A stretch of 64,000 nucleotides of DNA from Thermococcus pacificus (GCF_002214485.1 NZ_CP015102.1:1721674-1785673); one strand, 5' to 3'. Shown: positions 1 to 9,425, numbered from the stretch's first letter. The notes: a model not told the origin generated them from the sequence alone. Program-made: numbers and translations.

Positions 1-23
1 CAAAGGAAAAGGAGGAGGTCAAA

Positions 24-2537
24 ATGATCTTCGGTAAGGATGAGGAGAGGTATGAGAAAATCAAGCTCCGCGTTGCGGAGGCCCTCAAAAGGGACGTCGG
101 CAGGGGGATAGTCAGGTTCGACAGGAGGTACCAGAAGCAGCTCGGCGTTGAGCCGGGGGACATAGTCGAGCTCATAGGCGAGCGTTCGACGGCGGCGATA
201 GTCGCCAATCCGCACCCCGACGACCGCGGCCTTGACATCGTGAGGATGGACGGATACATAAGGAGGAACGCCGGCGTCAGCATAGGCGACTACGTAACGA
301 TCGCGAAGGCAGAGGTGCAGGAGGCCAAGAAGGTAACCCTCGCACCCGCCCAGAAGGGCGTCTTTATCCAGATCCCCGGCGAGATGGTGAAGGGGAACCT
401 GCTCGGAAGGCCCGTCGTTAAAGGTGACCTCGTCGTTGCCAGCAGCAGGAACGAGACGTACTACGGCGGTTCGCCCTTCGATGAACTGCTTAGGGGGCTC
501 TTCGAGACAATGCCCCTGGGCTTCGGCGAGCTGAAGTTCGTCGTCGTCAACACGGTCCCGAAGGGAATCGTCCAGATAACCTACAACACCGAAGTCGAGG
601 TTCTCCCGCAGGCCGTCGAGGTTCGCGAGGAGGCCATCCCCGAGGTGACCTACGAGGACATAGGCGGCCTGAGCGACGCAATTCAGAAGATACGCGAGAT
701 GGTCGAACTCCCGCTCAAGCACCCGGAGCTGTTCGAGAGGCTTGGAATAGAGCCTCCAAAGGGTGTGCTCCTCTACGGTCCGCCGGGAACAGGTAAGACT
801 CTGTTGGCAAAGGCAGTCGCCAACGAGGCCAACGCCCACTTCATAGCCATCAACGGTCCAGAAATCATGAGTAAGTTCTACGGAGAGAGCGAGGAAAGGC
901 TGAGGGAGATATTCAAGGAGGCCGAGGAGAACGCCCCGGCGATAATCTTCATCGACGAGATTGATGCAATAGCTCCTAAGAGGGAAGAGGTAGTTGGAGA
1001 GGTTGAGAAGAGAGTCGTTTCACAGCTGCTCACCCTGATGGACGGTCTGAAGGGGCGCGGGAAGGTCATAGTCATCGCCGCAACCAACAGGCCGGACGCC
1101 CTCGACCCCGCGCTGAGGAGGCCCGGACGCTTCGACAGGGAGATAGAGGTCGGCGTTCCGGACAAAGCGGGGAGGAAGGAGATACTCCAGATACACACAA
1201 GGGGAATGCCCCTCGAGCCGGACTACGATAAGGAGACCGTCCTGAGGGTTCTGCGGGGGCTCATGAAGAGGAAGACCTTCGATGAGGGCACTCTCAAGAG
1301 GGTCATTGAAAGGGTCGAGGATGCGAGGAGTGAGGACGAGGTCAAGGAAGCCCTCAAGAGCGAAAGTGAAGTCTATGCAGAGGTGAGAACACGCCTCATA
1401 GACAGGATGCTCGACGAGATAGCCGACAAGACCCACGGCTTCGTCGGTGCTGATTTGGCCGCCCTCGCCAGGGAAGCTGCCATGGTTGTCCTCAGGAGGC
1501 TCATAAATGAGGGTAAAGTCAGTCCGGAGCAGGAGAGAATCCCACCGGAGGTTCTCCAGGAGCTCCGTGTGAGGAAGGCTGACTTCTACGAGGCCCTGAA
1601 GATGGTCGAGCCTTCCGCGCTCAGGGAAGTCCTGCTGGAGGTTCCCAATGTCCACTGGGACGACGTCGGCGGACTTGAAGAGGTGAAGCAGGAGCTCCGC
1701 GAAGCTGTAGAGTGGCCGCTCAAGTACCCGAAGGCATTCCAGAGGCTCGGAATAGAACCGCCCCGGGGAATACTCCTCTACGGCCCGCCCGGAACAGGTA
1801 AGACGCTCCTCGCTAAGGCGGTGGCGACGGAGAGTGAGGCCAACTTCATCGGAATCCGCGGGCCGGAGGTTCTCTCCAAGTGGGTCGGTGAGAGCGAGAA
1901 GCGCGTGAGGGAAATATTCAGGAAGGCCCGTCAGGCCGCTCCAACAGTGGTCTTCATAGACGAGATAGACGCCATAGCGCCTGCAAGGGGCATGGAGGGC
2001 GACCGCGTTACCGACAGGCTCATCAACCAGCTCCTGACGGAGATGGACGGCATCGAGAGGAACAGCGGCGTAGTTGTTATAGCGGCAACCAACAGGCCGG
2101 ACATTCTCGACCCCGCACTGCTCAGGCCGGGAAGGTTCGACAGGCTGATACTCGTTCCAGCTCCCGATGAGAAGGCCAGGCTGGAGATACTCAAAGTGCA
2201 CACAAGGCGCGTCCCCCTCGCCGAGGACGTTAACCTCAGGGAGCTTGCCAAGAGAACAGAGGGCTACAGCGGTGCCGACATTGAGGCCCTGGTGAGGGAG
2301 GCCGCACTCATAGCGATGCGCAGGATAATGCGGGAGCTTCCAGAGGAGCTCGTCGAGGAAGAGAGCGAGGAGTTCCTTGAGAAGCTCAAGGTGTCCAGGA
2401 AGGACTTCGAGGAGGCGCTGAAGAAGGTCCGCCCGAGCATAACGCCCTATATGGTCGAGTACTACAAGAACTTCGAGGAGAACAGGAGGCGCAGTGGGGA
2501 GAAAGGGGCGAAGGGCCCCGACTACTACACCTTCTGA
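24..2537 (+). CDS. CDC48/VCP-type AAA+ ATPase, paralogue 1
   Basis: A double-ring AAA+ unfoldase that uses ATP to extract or unfold proteins, normally feeding the archaeal proteasome in the cytosol. The 837-residue protein has an N-terminal double-psi barrel/Cdc48_2 region (about 1-190), then D1 with Walker A GPPGTGKT near residue 252 and Walker [11 protein letters not shown] near 310, and D2 with GPPGTGKT near 587 and FIDEID near 644. A helical charged insertion of about 60 residues lies in the D1 lid after RGMPLEP. A strong GGAGGAGGTC precedes the ATG. The tail, ending DYYTF, is longer than in the second CDC48 at 19915-22305. The upstream promoter is outside the window. Confidence 0.95.
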   Translation: MIFGKDEERYEKIKLRVAEALKRDVGRGIVRFDRRYQKQLGVEPGDIVELIGERSTAAIVANPHPDDRGLDIVRMDGYIRRNAGVSIGDYVTIAKAEVQEAKKVTLAPAQKGVFIQIPGEMVKGNLLGRPVVKGDLVVASSRNETYYGGSPFDELLRGLFETMPLGFGELKFVVVNTVPKGIVQITYNTEVEVLPQAVEVREEAIPEVTYEDIGGLSDAIQKIREMVELPLKHPELFERLGIEPPKGVLLYGPPGTGKTLLAKAVANEANAHFIAINGPEIMSKFYGESEERLREIFKEAEENAPAIIFIDEIDAIAPKREEVVGEVEKRVVSQLLTLMDGLKGRGKVIVIAATNRPDALDPALRRPGRFDREIEVGVPDKAGRKEILQIHTRGMPLEPDYDKETVLRVLRGLMKRKTFDEGTLKRVIERVEDARSEDEVKEALKSESEVYAEVRTRLIDRMLDEIADKTHGFVGADLAALAREAAMVVLRRLINEGKVSPEQERIPPEVLQELRVRKADFYEALKMVEPSALREVLLEVPNVHWDDVGGLEEVKQELREAVEWPLKYPKAFQRLGIEPPRGILLYGPPGTGKTLLAKAVATESEANFIGIRGPEVLSKWVGESEKRVREIFRKARQAAPTVVFIDEIDAIAPARGMEGDRVTDRLINQLLTEMDGIERNSGVVVIAATNRPDILDPALLRPGRFDRLILVPAPDEKARLEILKVHTRRVPLAEDVNLRELAKRTEGYSGADIEALVREAALIAMRRIMRELPEELVEEESEEFLEKLKVSRKDFEEALKKVRPSITPYMVEYYKNFEENRRRSGEKGAKGPDYYTF

Positions 2538-2612
2538 TCCCATTTCTTTTTGGAAAAAGTTTTATACGTTGGTGCCCAAGAGCTTACACGATTAAACCGA
2601 GGGGTGGCGAAA

Positions 2613-2921
2613 ATGGTCAAGATAATGGCTTCCAAGCTTAGGGACGTTGAGCTTATAACCGACACCGGTGTAAGGCTCGGCTGGGTCTACGACCTTAGCT
2701 TCGATGAGGAAACCGGCGATATTCTTGTGATAGTTGCCGAGCCAGACGAAGACCTCGACACCAGCGAGTTCGTTACCGACCACGAGGGACTCCTCCTCGT
2801 CCCGGTCAGCGCGGTGAAGAGCATCGGAGAGGTCATAATCATAGACTCGACCAAGCTCGCGGTGAAGTCAAAGCTCAGGAGGCCGCCCACAGCCTCTGCC
2901 CTGACCGGAAAGGGCGAGTGA
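2613..2921 (+). CDS. PRC-barrel domain protein
   Basis: A small (102 aa) single-domain PRC-barrel protein. The pattern KLRDVELITDTGVRLGWVYDL, then acidic turns and VPVSAVKSIGEVIIID, is typical of archaeal stand-alone PRC barrels linked to RNA metabolism or cell division, but the exact role of this one is unknown. I place the start at ATG 2613, not at the upstream TTG, because a TATA box (TTTATA at 2561-2566) lies about 50 bp upstream and would leave the TTG untranscribed. It converges on the phosphoesterase with one base between the stops. Confidence 0.85.
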   Translation: MVKIMASKLRDVELITDTGVRLGWVYDLSFDEETGDILVIVAEPDEDLDTSEFVTDHEGLLLVPVSAVKSIGEVIIIDSTKLAVKSKLRRPPTASALTGKGE

Positions 2922-2922
2922 G

Positions 2923-3630
2923 TCAGTAGCCGTCGTAGAGTCTCTCCGCGAGGAACCGCGGGAGACCCGCTTCCAATATCTTTCTCGCGGCTTCTTCCAC
3001 ATCGTATTCCACCCGGTGGAACTCGACGTTGTCCGGGGGTTCTTCTTCAGTGTCCATGATGGCATAGGCCGCTCTCCATTTCCCGTCACGGGGCTGGCCG
3101 ACACTTCCAGGGTTTATTATCCTTCTCCCTCCAAGGAGCTTCAGCATCGGTACGTGGGTGTGCCCCACCAGCAGGTCGTCCTGCTTTATGTAGCTCAGAA
3201 CGGCTTTGAACTCGCTATCGGGGAGCCAGGGGAAGAGATACTCATCGAGGGGTGCCCTCGGTGAACCGTGGATGAGCAAATAGCTCCTCCCTCTATCGTC
3301 GGTGAAGAGTTGCCTAACAGGGAGCCTTCTCAGAAATTCAAGGTTCTCGATACTCATGACCCGCTGGTGCCACCTCACAGCCTCCCTCGCGTAGGGGTTG
3401 AAGCCCCAGTCGAGGCCGAAAGCGACAGCGTTGTCGTGGTTTCCACGAACGCAGAGGAAAGTTCTCTTTTCCATCTGCTCTCGAACGAACTCAACGACCT
3501 CGTTTGGTGAAGCGCCGTAACCTACCAAATCTCCCATGCAGAGGATTGCATCCGCTTTCTTAATCTCTTTCCAGACGGCCTGGAGGGCTTCCCAGTTTGA
3601 GTGGATGTCTGAGATGAGGGCGATGATCAT
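2923..3630 (-). CDS. Calcineurin-like metallophosphoesterase (YfcE/MJ0936-like)
   Basis: A predicted metal-dependent phosphodiesterase of about 235 aa. The family motifs are in order: ALISDIHSN (D-x-H), MGDLVGYG (GD-x-x-G), RGNHDNA (GNHD), LLIHGSPR and VGHTHVPM (GHTH), followed by NPGSVGQPRDG. Together these make the dinuclear metal site of small cytosolic phosphodiesterases. ATG 3630 is chosen over an in-frame TTG 12 bases upstream because it starts directly at the family's first strand (MIIALISDIH). A TATA-like GTTTTAACG lies near 3662-3670. The physiological substrate cannot be read from sequence. Confidence 0.9.
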   Translation of the reverse strand: MIIALISDIHSNWEALQAVWKEIKKADAILCMGDLVGYGASPNEVVEFVREQMEKRTFLCVRGNHDNAVAFGLDWGFNPYAREAVRWHQRVMSIENLEFLRRLPVRQLFTDDRGRSYLLIHGSPRAPLDEYLFPWLPDSEFKAVLSYIKQDDLLVGHTHVPMLKLLGGRRIINPGSVGQPRDGKWRAAYAIMDTEEEPPDNVEFHRVEYDVEEAARKILEAGLPRFLAERLYDGY

Positions 3631-3723
3631 GGCACTTCCCAAAACCGTTTGAGAAGCTCACGTTAAAACACTTACCGGACGAGAACCAACGAATGAAAAG
3701 GGAATTGGAAGAAAGAGAAGGGC

Positions 3724-5121
3724 TCACTCCTTCTTCTGCTTCTTCTTCCAGTTGCTCCACTTGTAGAGCGCCGCGAGGGACTTGATGGCCCTCTCCGGCT
3801 CCGGATAGGCTGGAATGCCCTCCTCGTTGAGCATGTCGATGGCTTCCTTGGCCTCTATTCCACCGACGATGGCAACGACGAGTGGCTTCTTCCTTCCGCT
3901 CTCGTTGTACTCGCGGATGACTATCTTCGCGAGGTCACGCGGGTCGAGCACAGCCGTCTGGCAGTAGAGAACGGCTATGCTGTGCATCTCGGGGTGGGCG
4001 AGCGCATCGCGAATGGCTCCCTCGTAGCTCTCCGCTCCCGCCATACCGGTGAGGTCGACCGGGTTCTTGTAGCTTCCGAAGGGCGGCATGTGGTTGGCGA
4101 AGACCTTAAGCTCCTCCAGGTTGTCGTAGAGGTGGAGTCCCTCTTCCTCGGCAGCGTCGGTGGCCATAACGCCTATTCCACCGCCGTTGGTGAGGATTAC
4201 GACGTTCTCGCCCTCTGGCTCAGGCAGGTTGCTGAGCGTTCTCGCCCAGTCAAAGGCCTCTCCGATGGTCAGAGCGCGGAGAACGCCGCTCTGCTTGAAG
4301 GCGGCGGTGTAGATGCTGTCTGCTCCAGCAAGGCTTCCGGTGTGGCTTGCGGCGGCCTTGGCACCGCGCTCGCTCCTTCCAGCCTTTATGATGATGATCG
4401 GCTTCTTCATGCTGACCTTCTTTGCGGTCTCCATGAACTTCCTTCCGTCCTTCACGCCCTCCATGTAGATAAGTATGGCGCCGGTGTTCTCATCCTCCTC
4501 GAAGTATTCGAGCAGGTCAGCGTCGTCGATGTCGCTCTTGTTTCCAATGCTGACGACCGCTGAGAGGCCGACCTTCTCAAGTATCGTCCAGCCCATGAGG
4601 GCTATTCCGAGGGCACCGCTCTGACTGATGAGGGCGAGCTTGCCCGGCATGACGTCGGTCGGGCCGAAGGTAGCGTTGAGCTTCTCCGGGGTGTAAACGA
4701 CACCGAAGATGTTCGGACCGAGGATCCTCATGCCGTACTTGTGAGCGGTCTCGACGAGCTGCTGCTCGATCTTCTTGCCCTCCTCACCCAGCTCACCGAA
4801 GCCGGAGCTGATGATCGGGAGAACCTTGACACCCTTCTGTCCACACTCCTCGACGACCTGCGGGACGAACTTGGCCGGGACAACTATGACGGCCATGTCA
4901 ACCTCGTCGGGAACATCGAGGATGCTCTTGTAGACCGGGAACTTCCTTCCGCTGATCTCTATCTCACCGCCCTTGACGTTGACGGCGTATATCTTGCCCT
5001 CGTAGCCGTACTCAACGAGGTTCTTCATAATTGCGTACCCTATCTTCCCGGGCGTTCCTGAAGCGCCTATAACTGCGACGCTCTTGGGCTTGAAAAGTGC
5101 CTCAATCCTTGAATCAGCCAT
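3724..5121 (-). CDS. acdA: Acyl-CoA/acetyl-CoA synthetase (ADP-forming), alpha subunit
   Basis: The alpha subunit of ADP-forming acyl-CoA synthetase, which converts acyl-CoA, ADP and Pi to acid, CoA and ATP: the energy-conserving step of sugar and peptide fermentation in Thermococcales. At 465 aa it has a CoA-binding Rossmann domain (KPKSVAVIGASG, residues 11-22) and a succinyl-CoA-ligase-like flavodoxin domain. His260 in AAASHTGSLAG matches the phospho-histidine of the P. furiosus enzyme. ATG 5121 has the site GGTGATAAGA; a TATA (TTTTATA, about 5157-5163) fits it, so the upstream open extension is not coding. The beta subunit is not nearby. Acetyl- versus aryl-CoA specificity cannot be assigned. 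Confidence 0.93.
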   Translation of the reverse strand: MADSRIEALFKPKSVAVIGASGTPGKIGYAIMKNLVEYGYEGKIYAVNVKGGEIEISGRKFPVYKSILDVPDEVDMAVIVVPAKFVPQVVEECGQKGVKVLPIISSGFGELGEEGKKIEQQLVETAHKYGMRILGPNIFGVVYTPEKLNATFGPTDVMPGKLALISQSGALGIALMGWTILEKVGLSAVVSIGNKSDIDDADLLEYFEEDENTGAILIYMEGVKDGRKFMETAKKVSMKKPIIIIKAGRSERGAKAAASHTGSLAGADSIYTAAFKQSGVLRALTIGEAFDWARTLSNLPEPEGENVVILTNGGGIGVMATDAAEEEGLHLYDNLEELKVFANHMPPFGSYKNPVDLTGMAGAESYEGAIRDALAHPEMHSIAVLYCQTAVLDPRDLAKIVIREYNESGRKKPLVVAIVGGIEAKEAIDMLNEEGIPAYPEPERAIKSLAALYKWSNWKKKQKKE

Positions 5122-5370
5122 TCTTATCACCTCTAATGACATTCCAGTTTTACGTCTATAAAATGCAGTTAAAACCTTTCCCTTCTCTTTTTGCCGATGA
5201 GAAAATCGACAGATGTTAAAACCCTGAAAATAATAGGTGATGAGTTTTAGCTCACTGAAATCAGTTAGGCTGCCCGTAATAACCTTTATTTCCCGGAAAT
5301 TCTTCATCAGGAGAACCAGGTGGGAGAAAATCTTTAAAAGCAAACCCACAACAAAAATTAGGGTGATCTA

Positions 5371-5832
5371 ATGGCAATAATACCCAAGCCCGAGAAAGAG
5401 CTAACGCCGCTCGAGAGCATAGTCCTTAAGTGGATGAACCTTTCCTTTGACTTCGTTGTGATAGTCTTGGCCCTTCTCACGATGGCGTATGTGATCTACG
5501 CGATATACGACCTAATCGGCATCTTGTTTCATGGTTTTGACGTGGAGGAGGCGCTTCACGAGTTCTTGCTCGTCATCATACTTTTGGAGCTGTTTGAGCT
5601 GCTCACCCTCTACATAAAGGAGCACCACGTGAGCATGCGCCGTGTGGCCGAGCTCGGCGTTGTTGCTCTGGTGAGGAAGCTCGTAATAACCGTTGACTAT
5701 AAATCCCTCGGCTGGGAAGTCATGCTCGGAATGGCCGCCCTGATATTCGTTCTTGGCTGGATATACGTCCAGGAAAGGTGGAGGGTTTCAGAAGAGGAGA
5801 AGTTCATCGTTGAGCACGGGCTAGACCGATGA
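5371..5832 (+). CDS. PsiE-family membrane protein
   Basis: A 153-aa integral membrane protein of the phosphate-starvation-inducible PsiE family. Four hydrophobic segments lie near residues 27-50, 62-82, 93-110 and 117-132, with the family-typical EHHVSMRRVAELGVVALVRKLV loop. Function is poorly known even in the family. TATA CTTTAAAAG (about 5331-5339) and GGGTGAT 4 nt before the ATG support the start. It is divergent from acdA across 249 bp of AT-rich intergenic DNA. Its stop codon lies inside the predicted C box of a C/D sRNA. Confidence 0.85.
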   Translation: MAIIPKPEKELTPLESIVLKWMNLSFDFVVIVLALLTMAYVIYAIYDLIGILFHGFDVEEALHEFLLVIILLELFELLTLYIKEHHVSMRRVAELGVVALVRKLVITVDYKSLGWEVMLGMAALIFVLGWIYVQERWRVSEEEKFIVEHGLDR

Positions 5833-5880
5833 TGACCCTTCCCCTCCCCGAGCGGTGAGGAGCAATCCGGTAGGCTGAGG
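5828..5880 (+). ncRNA. Candidate box C/D guide sRNA (overlapping the psiE-like stop)
   Basis: Boxes occur in the correct order and spacing: C box ATGATGA (5829-5835), 12-nt guide, D' CCGA (5848-5851), 3-nt spacer, C' GTGAGGA (5855-5861), 13-nt guide, D box CTGA (5875-5878). C' carries G and D' carries C at the kink-turn position that is normally U-U, which would form a G-C pair. The terminal stem is weak. Guides read CCCTTCCCCTCC (D') and GCAATCCGGTAGG (D); I could not place their targets. It lies between psiE-like and fen. Confidence 0.7.
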
Positions 5881-5924
5881 CAAAGGCTAAATACCTCCCT
5901 TCCCTATCTTTTTCGGTGGTGAGC

Positions 5925-6950
5925 ATGGGAGTTCAGATCGGTGAGCTGGTACCAAGGAAGGAGATAGAGCTCCAGAACCTCTACGGGAAAAAGGTCGCTA
6001 TCGATGCCTTCAACGCCATGTACCAGTTTCTCTCAACGATAAGGCAACGCGATGGAACTCCTCTAATGGACTCGAAGGGCAGGATAACCTCTCACCTCAG
6101 CGGCTTCTTCTACAGGACAATAAACCTGATGGAGGCCGGAATAAAGCCCGCCTACGTCTTCGACGGAAAGCCGCCAGAGTTCAAGAAGAAGGAGATAGAG
6201 AAGCGCCGCGAGGCCAGGGAAGAGGCTGAGGAGAAGTGGCATGAGGCCCTTGAAAAAGGTGACTTGGAGGAGGCGAAGAAGTACGCGATGAGGGCAACTC
6301 GCGTTAACGAGCAACTCATAAACGATGCCAAGAAGCTCCTCGAGCTAATGGGGATTCCCGTTGTTCAAGCCCCGAGCGAGGGTGAGGCCCAAGCAGCTTA
6401 CATGGCCGCCAAGAAGAAAGTTTACGCCTCAGCGAGCCAGGACTACGACTCGCTCCTCTTCGGCGCGCCGAAACTCGTGAGAAACCTCACCATAACCGGC
6501 AGGAGGAAGCTCCCGGGAAAGAACGTCTACGTTGAAGTGAAGCCCGAACTAATCGTTCTGGAGGAGGTTCTCAAGGAGCTCGGCATAGACAGAGAAAAAC
6601 TTATAGAGCTGGCGATTCTTGTTGGGACGGACTACAATCCCAGCGGGATAAAGGGCATTGGCCCGAAGAAGGCTTTGACCATAGTCAAAAGAACCAAAGA
6701 CCCGCTCAAGAAGTACCAGAAGGAGAGCGAGGTCGACCTCTACGCGATAAAGGAGTTCTTCCTGAACCCGCCAGTTACGGACGAGTACGAGCTGAGATGG
6801 CGCGAGCCCGACGAGGAGGGAATTCTAAAGTTCCTCTGCGATGAGCACGACTTCAGCGAGGAGAGGGTTAAGAGCGGCCTTGAAAGGCTGAAGAAAGCGG
6901 TGGAGAGTGGAAAGCAGAGGACGCTTGAGAGCTGGTTCGGGAAACCTTAA
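5925..6950 (+). CDS. fen: Flap endonuclease 1 (FEN-1)
   Basis: A structure-specific 5' nuclease that removes flaps during Okazaki-fragment maturation and base-excision repair. The 341-aa protein has an N-terminal XPG domain ([14 protein letters not shown], with DAFNAMYQF and [10 protein letters not shown]) and an internal XPG domain with the acidic cluster [13 protein letters not shown] and [30 protein letters not shown] is the helix-hairpin-helix, and the C-terminal PCNA-binding PIP box is QRTLESWF. I chose ATG 5925, preceded by GGTGGTGAGC, over GTG 5916. A TATA (CTAAATA, about 5887-5893) lies just downstream of the C/D sRNA. Length and motifs are normal. Confidence 0.97.
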   Translation: MGVQIGELVPRKEIELQNLYGKKVAIDAFNAMYQFLSTIRQRDGTPLMDSKGRITSHLSGFFYRTINLMEAGIKPAYVFDGKPPEFKKKEIEKRREAREEAEEKWHEALEKGDLEEAKKYAMRATRVNEQLINDAKKLLELMGIPVVQAPSEGEAQAAYMAAKKKVYASASQDYDSLLFGAPKLVRNLTITGRRKLPGKNVYVEVKPELIVLEEVLKELGIDREKLIELAILVGTDYNPSGIKGIGPKKALTIVKRTKDPLKKYQKESEVDLYAIKEFFLNPPVTDEYELRWREPDEEGILKFLCDEHDFSEERVKSGLERLKKAVESGKQRTLESWFGKP

Positions 6951-6991
6951 ACCCGAAATCCAGAGGCTTCACATTTTTCCAGCGTCGATGC

Positions 6992-7891
6992 TCATACAGG
7001 TATTTTGAGGTTCAGCTTGTCAACGAGCTCCTTATAGCGGTTTCTGACGGTGACTTCGGTGACGCGGGCGACCTCAGCGACCTCTCTCTGGGTCCTCTTC
7101 TCATCCTCGATGAGGCTCGCTATGTACAGCGCCGCTGCGACCAGTCCGGCAGGGCTTTTGCCGCTGGTGAGGCCCCTCTCGTAGGCCTCCTCGAGGATGG
7201 CTATCGCCCTCCTTCTGACCTTCTCACTGAGGTTGAGCTCGTCAGCGAACTTATTCACGTAGTCCGTCGGCTTGACGAAGAGCTTCTTGGGAGTGAGGTT
7301 AAGGTTCCTGGCTATGAAGCGGAAGCTCCTACCAATCTCCTTCTTGTCAACACGGGAAATGTCCGCTATCTCGTCGAGCGTTCTCGGAACCTTCAAAAGC
7401 CTGCAGGCGGCGTAAACGCAGGCCGCTATGACGCTCTCTATTGAGCGACCCCTTATGAGGCCTTTCCGCACAGCCTCACGGTAGAGTCTAGCCGCTTCCT
7501 CCTCGACGTGTCGCGGAAGACTGAGCTGAGAGGCAATCCTGTCAAGCTCGCTCAGGGCGAAGGCGAGGTTACGCTCTGCCGCGTCACTGACCCTGAGTCT
7601 GGACTGCCACTTCCTCAGCCGGTACATCTTCTCGCGCATCAGTCCGGAGAGGTTCCTGTCAATGCCGATGTCGGTTGAGAGACCCTTATCATGGAGGAGA
7701 ATGCTCTCAGGAGCACCGACGCGCGCCCTCTTCTCCCTCTGGCTCGCGTCGAAGGCGCGCCACTCCGGGCCCATATCAACTACGTTTTCCTCGATAACGT
7801 AACCGCAAACCTTACAGATTATCTCGCCCCTACCCGGGTCGTAAATGAACTCGGTCGAACCGCACACCGGGCAAACCCTGCGATTGCTCAC
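6992..7891 (-). CDS. tfb: Transcription initiation factor B (TFB)
   Basis: Archaeal TFIIB homologue that binds BRE/TBP and recruits RNA polymerase. At 299 aa, the N-terminal zinc ribbon has CPVC and CKVCG pairs (residues about 7-29), followed by the B-reader region (DMGPEWRAFD) and two cyclin folds (about 105-195 and 200-299, with ESVIAACVYAACR and AGLVAAALYIA). The start is GTG 7891 behind GGTGTTGGA. A 17-bp perfect palindrome (7912-7928) covers the predicted TATA box, which suggests regulation. Thermococcales often have two TFBs; which one this is cannot be decided here. Confidence 0.96.
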   Translation of the reverse strand: MSNRRVCPVCGSTEFIYDPGRGEIICKVCGYVIEENVVDMGPEWRAFDASQREKRARVGAPESILLHDKGLSTDIGIDRNLSGLMREKMYRLRKWQSRLRVSDAAERNLAFALSELDRIASQLSLPRHVEEEAARLYREAVRKGLIRGRSIESVIAACVYAACRLLKVPRTLDEIADISRVDKKEIGRSFRFIARNLNLTPKKLFVKPTDYVNKFADELNLSEKVRRRAIAILEEAYERGLTSGKSPAGLVAAALYIASLIEDEKRTQREVAEVARVTEVTVRNRYKELVDKLNLKIPV

Positions 7892-7911
7892 TCCAACACC
7901 CCCAACCGGCC

Positions 7912-7928
7912 GGCTATTTTATATAGCC
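7912..7928 (-). promoter_or_regulatory. Palindrome over the TFB-gene TATA box
   Basis: GGCTAT-TTTAT-ATAGCC is a perfect inverted repeat (6-bp arms, 5-bp centre). The centre is the TATA-like element about 26 bp before the start region of the TFB gene. It begins right after the end of the upstream 92-aa gene, so a terminator hairpin is the alternative, but no U-tract follows on the minus strand. Confidence 0.55.
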
Positions 7929-7929
7929 C

Positions 7930-8208
7930 TTATAAACCTTCGCCTTTTTTAACTACATAGCGAAGTAACCAGGCGATGTCCTCACGCTTGAAGGTTATCC
8001 TCTCCAGAACACGAACGTCCCAGTCCTCCTCAACTATGTTAGCATAAATCCAGAGGAAGACGGGATCGTCATCGGTCCCGACGTGGAGGTTGCGGTAGAG
8101 CAGATCGGCCGTCCCGTCCTTGTTCTTCTTTACCGAGACGGCCTTCCAGGTGTCGAGACTGACCTCTCCCTTTTCGTCGAGAATCTCCACTATCTCCCTG
8201 GCGTCCAT
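7930..8208 (-). CDS. Conserved hypothetical protein (92 aa)
   Basis: A small soluble protein I do not recognise. It is acidic and basic mixed, with no membrane segment, Cys cluster or known motif. It reads as a compact alpha/beta domain (MDAREIVEILDEKGEVSLDTW, then strands AVSVKK, ADLLYRN and WDVRVLERITF, and a C-terminal helix DIAWLLRYVVKK). GGTGAAGCC before the ATG supports the start. It lies 15 bp downstream of the PDCD5-like gene and upstream of tfb on the same strand, so it is probably co-transcribed with PDCD5. Its coding quality is clear but no function can be stated. Confidence 0.7.
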   Translation of the reverse strand: MDAREIVEILDEKGEVSLDTWKAVSVKKNKDGTADLLYRNLHVGTDDDPVFLWIYANIVEEDWDVRVLERITFKREDIAWLLRYVVKKGEGL

Positions 8209-8223
8209 GGCTTCACCTTCTCG

Positions 8224-8562
8224 CTACCACTTAATGTTGAAGTCTCTCCTCGTCCGCTCGTCGATCTGCGCCAGAATCCTCTTGAGCTTGGCGTCGTCGA
8301 TGGGCTCGCGTATCTGGCCGGCCTGATAGAGCTGGACCAGGACGAGCTGGACCTGTCTCGCGAGTTCGGGCTTAACGAGCTTCACCCTTCCGAGCCTCTC
8401 CCTGGCCTCCGGCGTGAGAATCCTCCTCATTATCGCGTCGAGCTGGGCCTCAAGCTCCATCTCCTGCCTCATGGCCTCTTCCTGAGCCTTCTGCTGCTCA
8501 AGATACCTCTTCTGGAGCTCCATGAGCTTCTTCTTCCTGATCTCCTCAATGTCCTCCGCCAT
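8224..8562 (-). CDS. PDCD5-family DNA-binding protein
   Basis: A 112-aa helical protein of the PDCD5/TFAR19 family (archaeal MTH1615-like). The family signature is an N-terminal basic/glutamine-rich helix (IRKKKLMELQKRYLEQQ), the LTPEARERLGRVKLVKPELARQV core and a C-terminal DERTRRDFNIKW. Members bind DNA or RNA weakly and are usually encoded next to ribosomal protein S19e, as here (S19e is about 900 bp away). The start is ATG 8562 with GGAGGTGAG ahead of it, rather than GTG 8571 which overlaps that site. Its cellular role in archaea is unresolved. Confidence 0.9.
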   Translation of the reverse strand: MAEDIEEIRKKKLMELQKRYLEQQKAQEEAMRQEMELEAQLDAIMRRILTPEARERLGRVKLVKPELARQVQLVLVQLYQAGQIREPIDDAKLKRILAQIDERTRRDFNIKW

Positions 8563-8663
8563 GGCCCTCACCTCCTATGCTAAGGTTGGGGATTGGGTTA
8601 AAAATGTATTGCATCTGCGTTAGCCATTTAAAGGAGGACGGAACTAAAAGGTTGGGAGGTAGT

Positions 8664-9425
8664 ATGGGAGTTCTCCTCAAGGGCATCATAAAGTTAATCA
8701 TCGTGGTCCTCATAATCTCGGCCATCATCTACGATCATCAGACGGGCGTAATCACCGTGAAGACTTCGGATCTCCTCCAGAAAGCGGGAATAAACACTAT
8801 CGACCGCGATGCCTATCTCAAGAAATACTCCGAGGCCTTCGACTGCTCAAAGCCCTACTGGAGGAATTGGGGGCCGGGAATAATCAAGTGCGACATCAAC
8901 GAGAGTGAGATAAATGCGATAATGCCGGTTGCGGAGAAGGTAAAGGGCCGGGACATCCTCGAGACCGCATGGAACCTCCACAAATGGGAAGTCGAGAACA
9001 CCGACTACGACTACGAGAAATTCATGGCGCTCGAAGGGGGCACCCTCCTTCCCCACGAGTTCCTTCAGAAAAAGAAAGGAGTATGCAGGGACTACGCGGT
9101 CTTCAACTATGCGGTTATGAAAGCCTTGGGTTACAGAGATATATACCTGGCCTATATCAGTATGTCAAGCTCTATTTGGGGCCATGCGGTTCTGGTCTTC
9201 AAATACAATGGAACCTACTACGCGCTCGACTGGTGGGGACCGCAGAAGATAGACGCACATTACGCCGAGAGATGGGAGGGGAGCCTTTCGATAGTCATCC
9301 TCAACGATAAGGGCGAGGTTGTTTCGTACGTTGGGGTTACACCGTGGGAGGTAATCAACAGGCTGCCTCAGCTGACTGTGATGGTGATTGGCATATTGTT
9401 GATTGTCCTGGTGTTAAAATACTAA
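8664..9425 (+). CDS. Membrane-anchored transglutaminase-like protein
   Basis: A 253-aa protein with an N-terminal membrane segment (residues 5-24), an extracellular transglutaminase-like core and a C-terminal hydrophobic helix (about 232-251). The papain-like triad is intact: Cys in KKGVCRDYAVFNYAVMKALGY, His in IWGHAVLVFKY and Asp in YYALDWWG. The family covers proteases and peptidoglycan or protein-modifying enzymes; the substrate is unknown. ATG 8664 behind GGGAGGTAGT is preferred over the upstream TTG. The gene stands alone on the plus strand and interrupts the S19e/PDCD5 translation cluster, which suggests insertion into that locus. Compare the triad-deficient relative at 45409-47016. 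Confidence 0.82.
   Translation: MGVLLKGIIKLIIVVLIISAIIYDHQTGVITVKTSDLLQKAGINTIDRDAYLKKYSEAFDCSKPYWRNWGPGIIKCDINESEINAIMPVAEKVKGRDILETAWNLHKWEVENTDYDYEKFMALEGGTLLPHEFLQKKKGVCRDYAVFNYAVMKALGYRDIYLAYISMSSSIWGHAVLVFKYNGTYYALDWWGPQKIDAHYAERWEGSLSIVILNDKGEVVSYVGVTPWEVINRLPQLTVMVIGILLIVLVLKY

Noticed and set aside
2520..2537. C-terminal HbYX proteasome-docking motif in CDC48 paralogue 1.
   Set aside because: The last residues are YTF; the Tyr is third from the end, not penultimate, so the motif is not met.
1020..2543. A 507-codon open frame on the minus strand opposite CDC48 paralogue 1, and similar long antisense frames opposite other genes.
   Set aside because: These are mirror frames of high-GC codon bias; they lack ribosome sites and family motifs while the opposite strand encodes clear proteins.
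5237..5258. C-box-like GTGATGA followed after 11 nt by CTGA in the acdA/psiE-like intergenic region.
   Set aside because: No second C'/D pair at proper spacing and no terminal stem; a single such coincidence is expected in 64 kb of AT-rich intergenic sequence.
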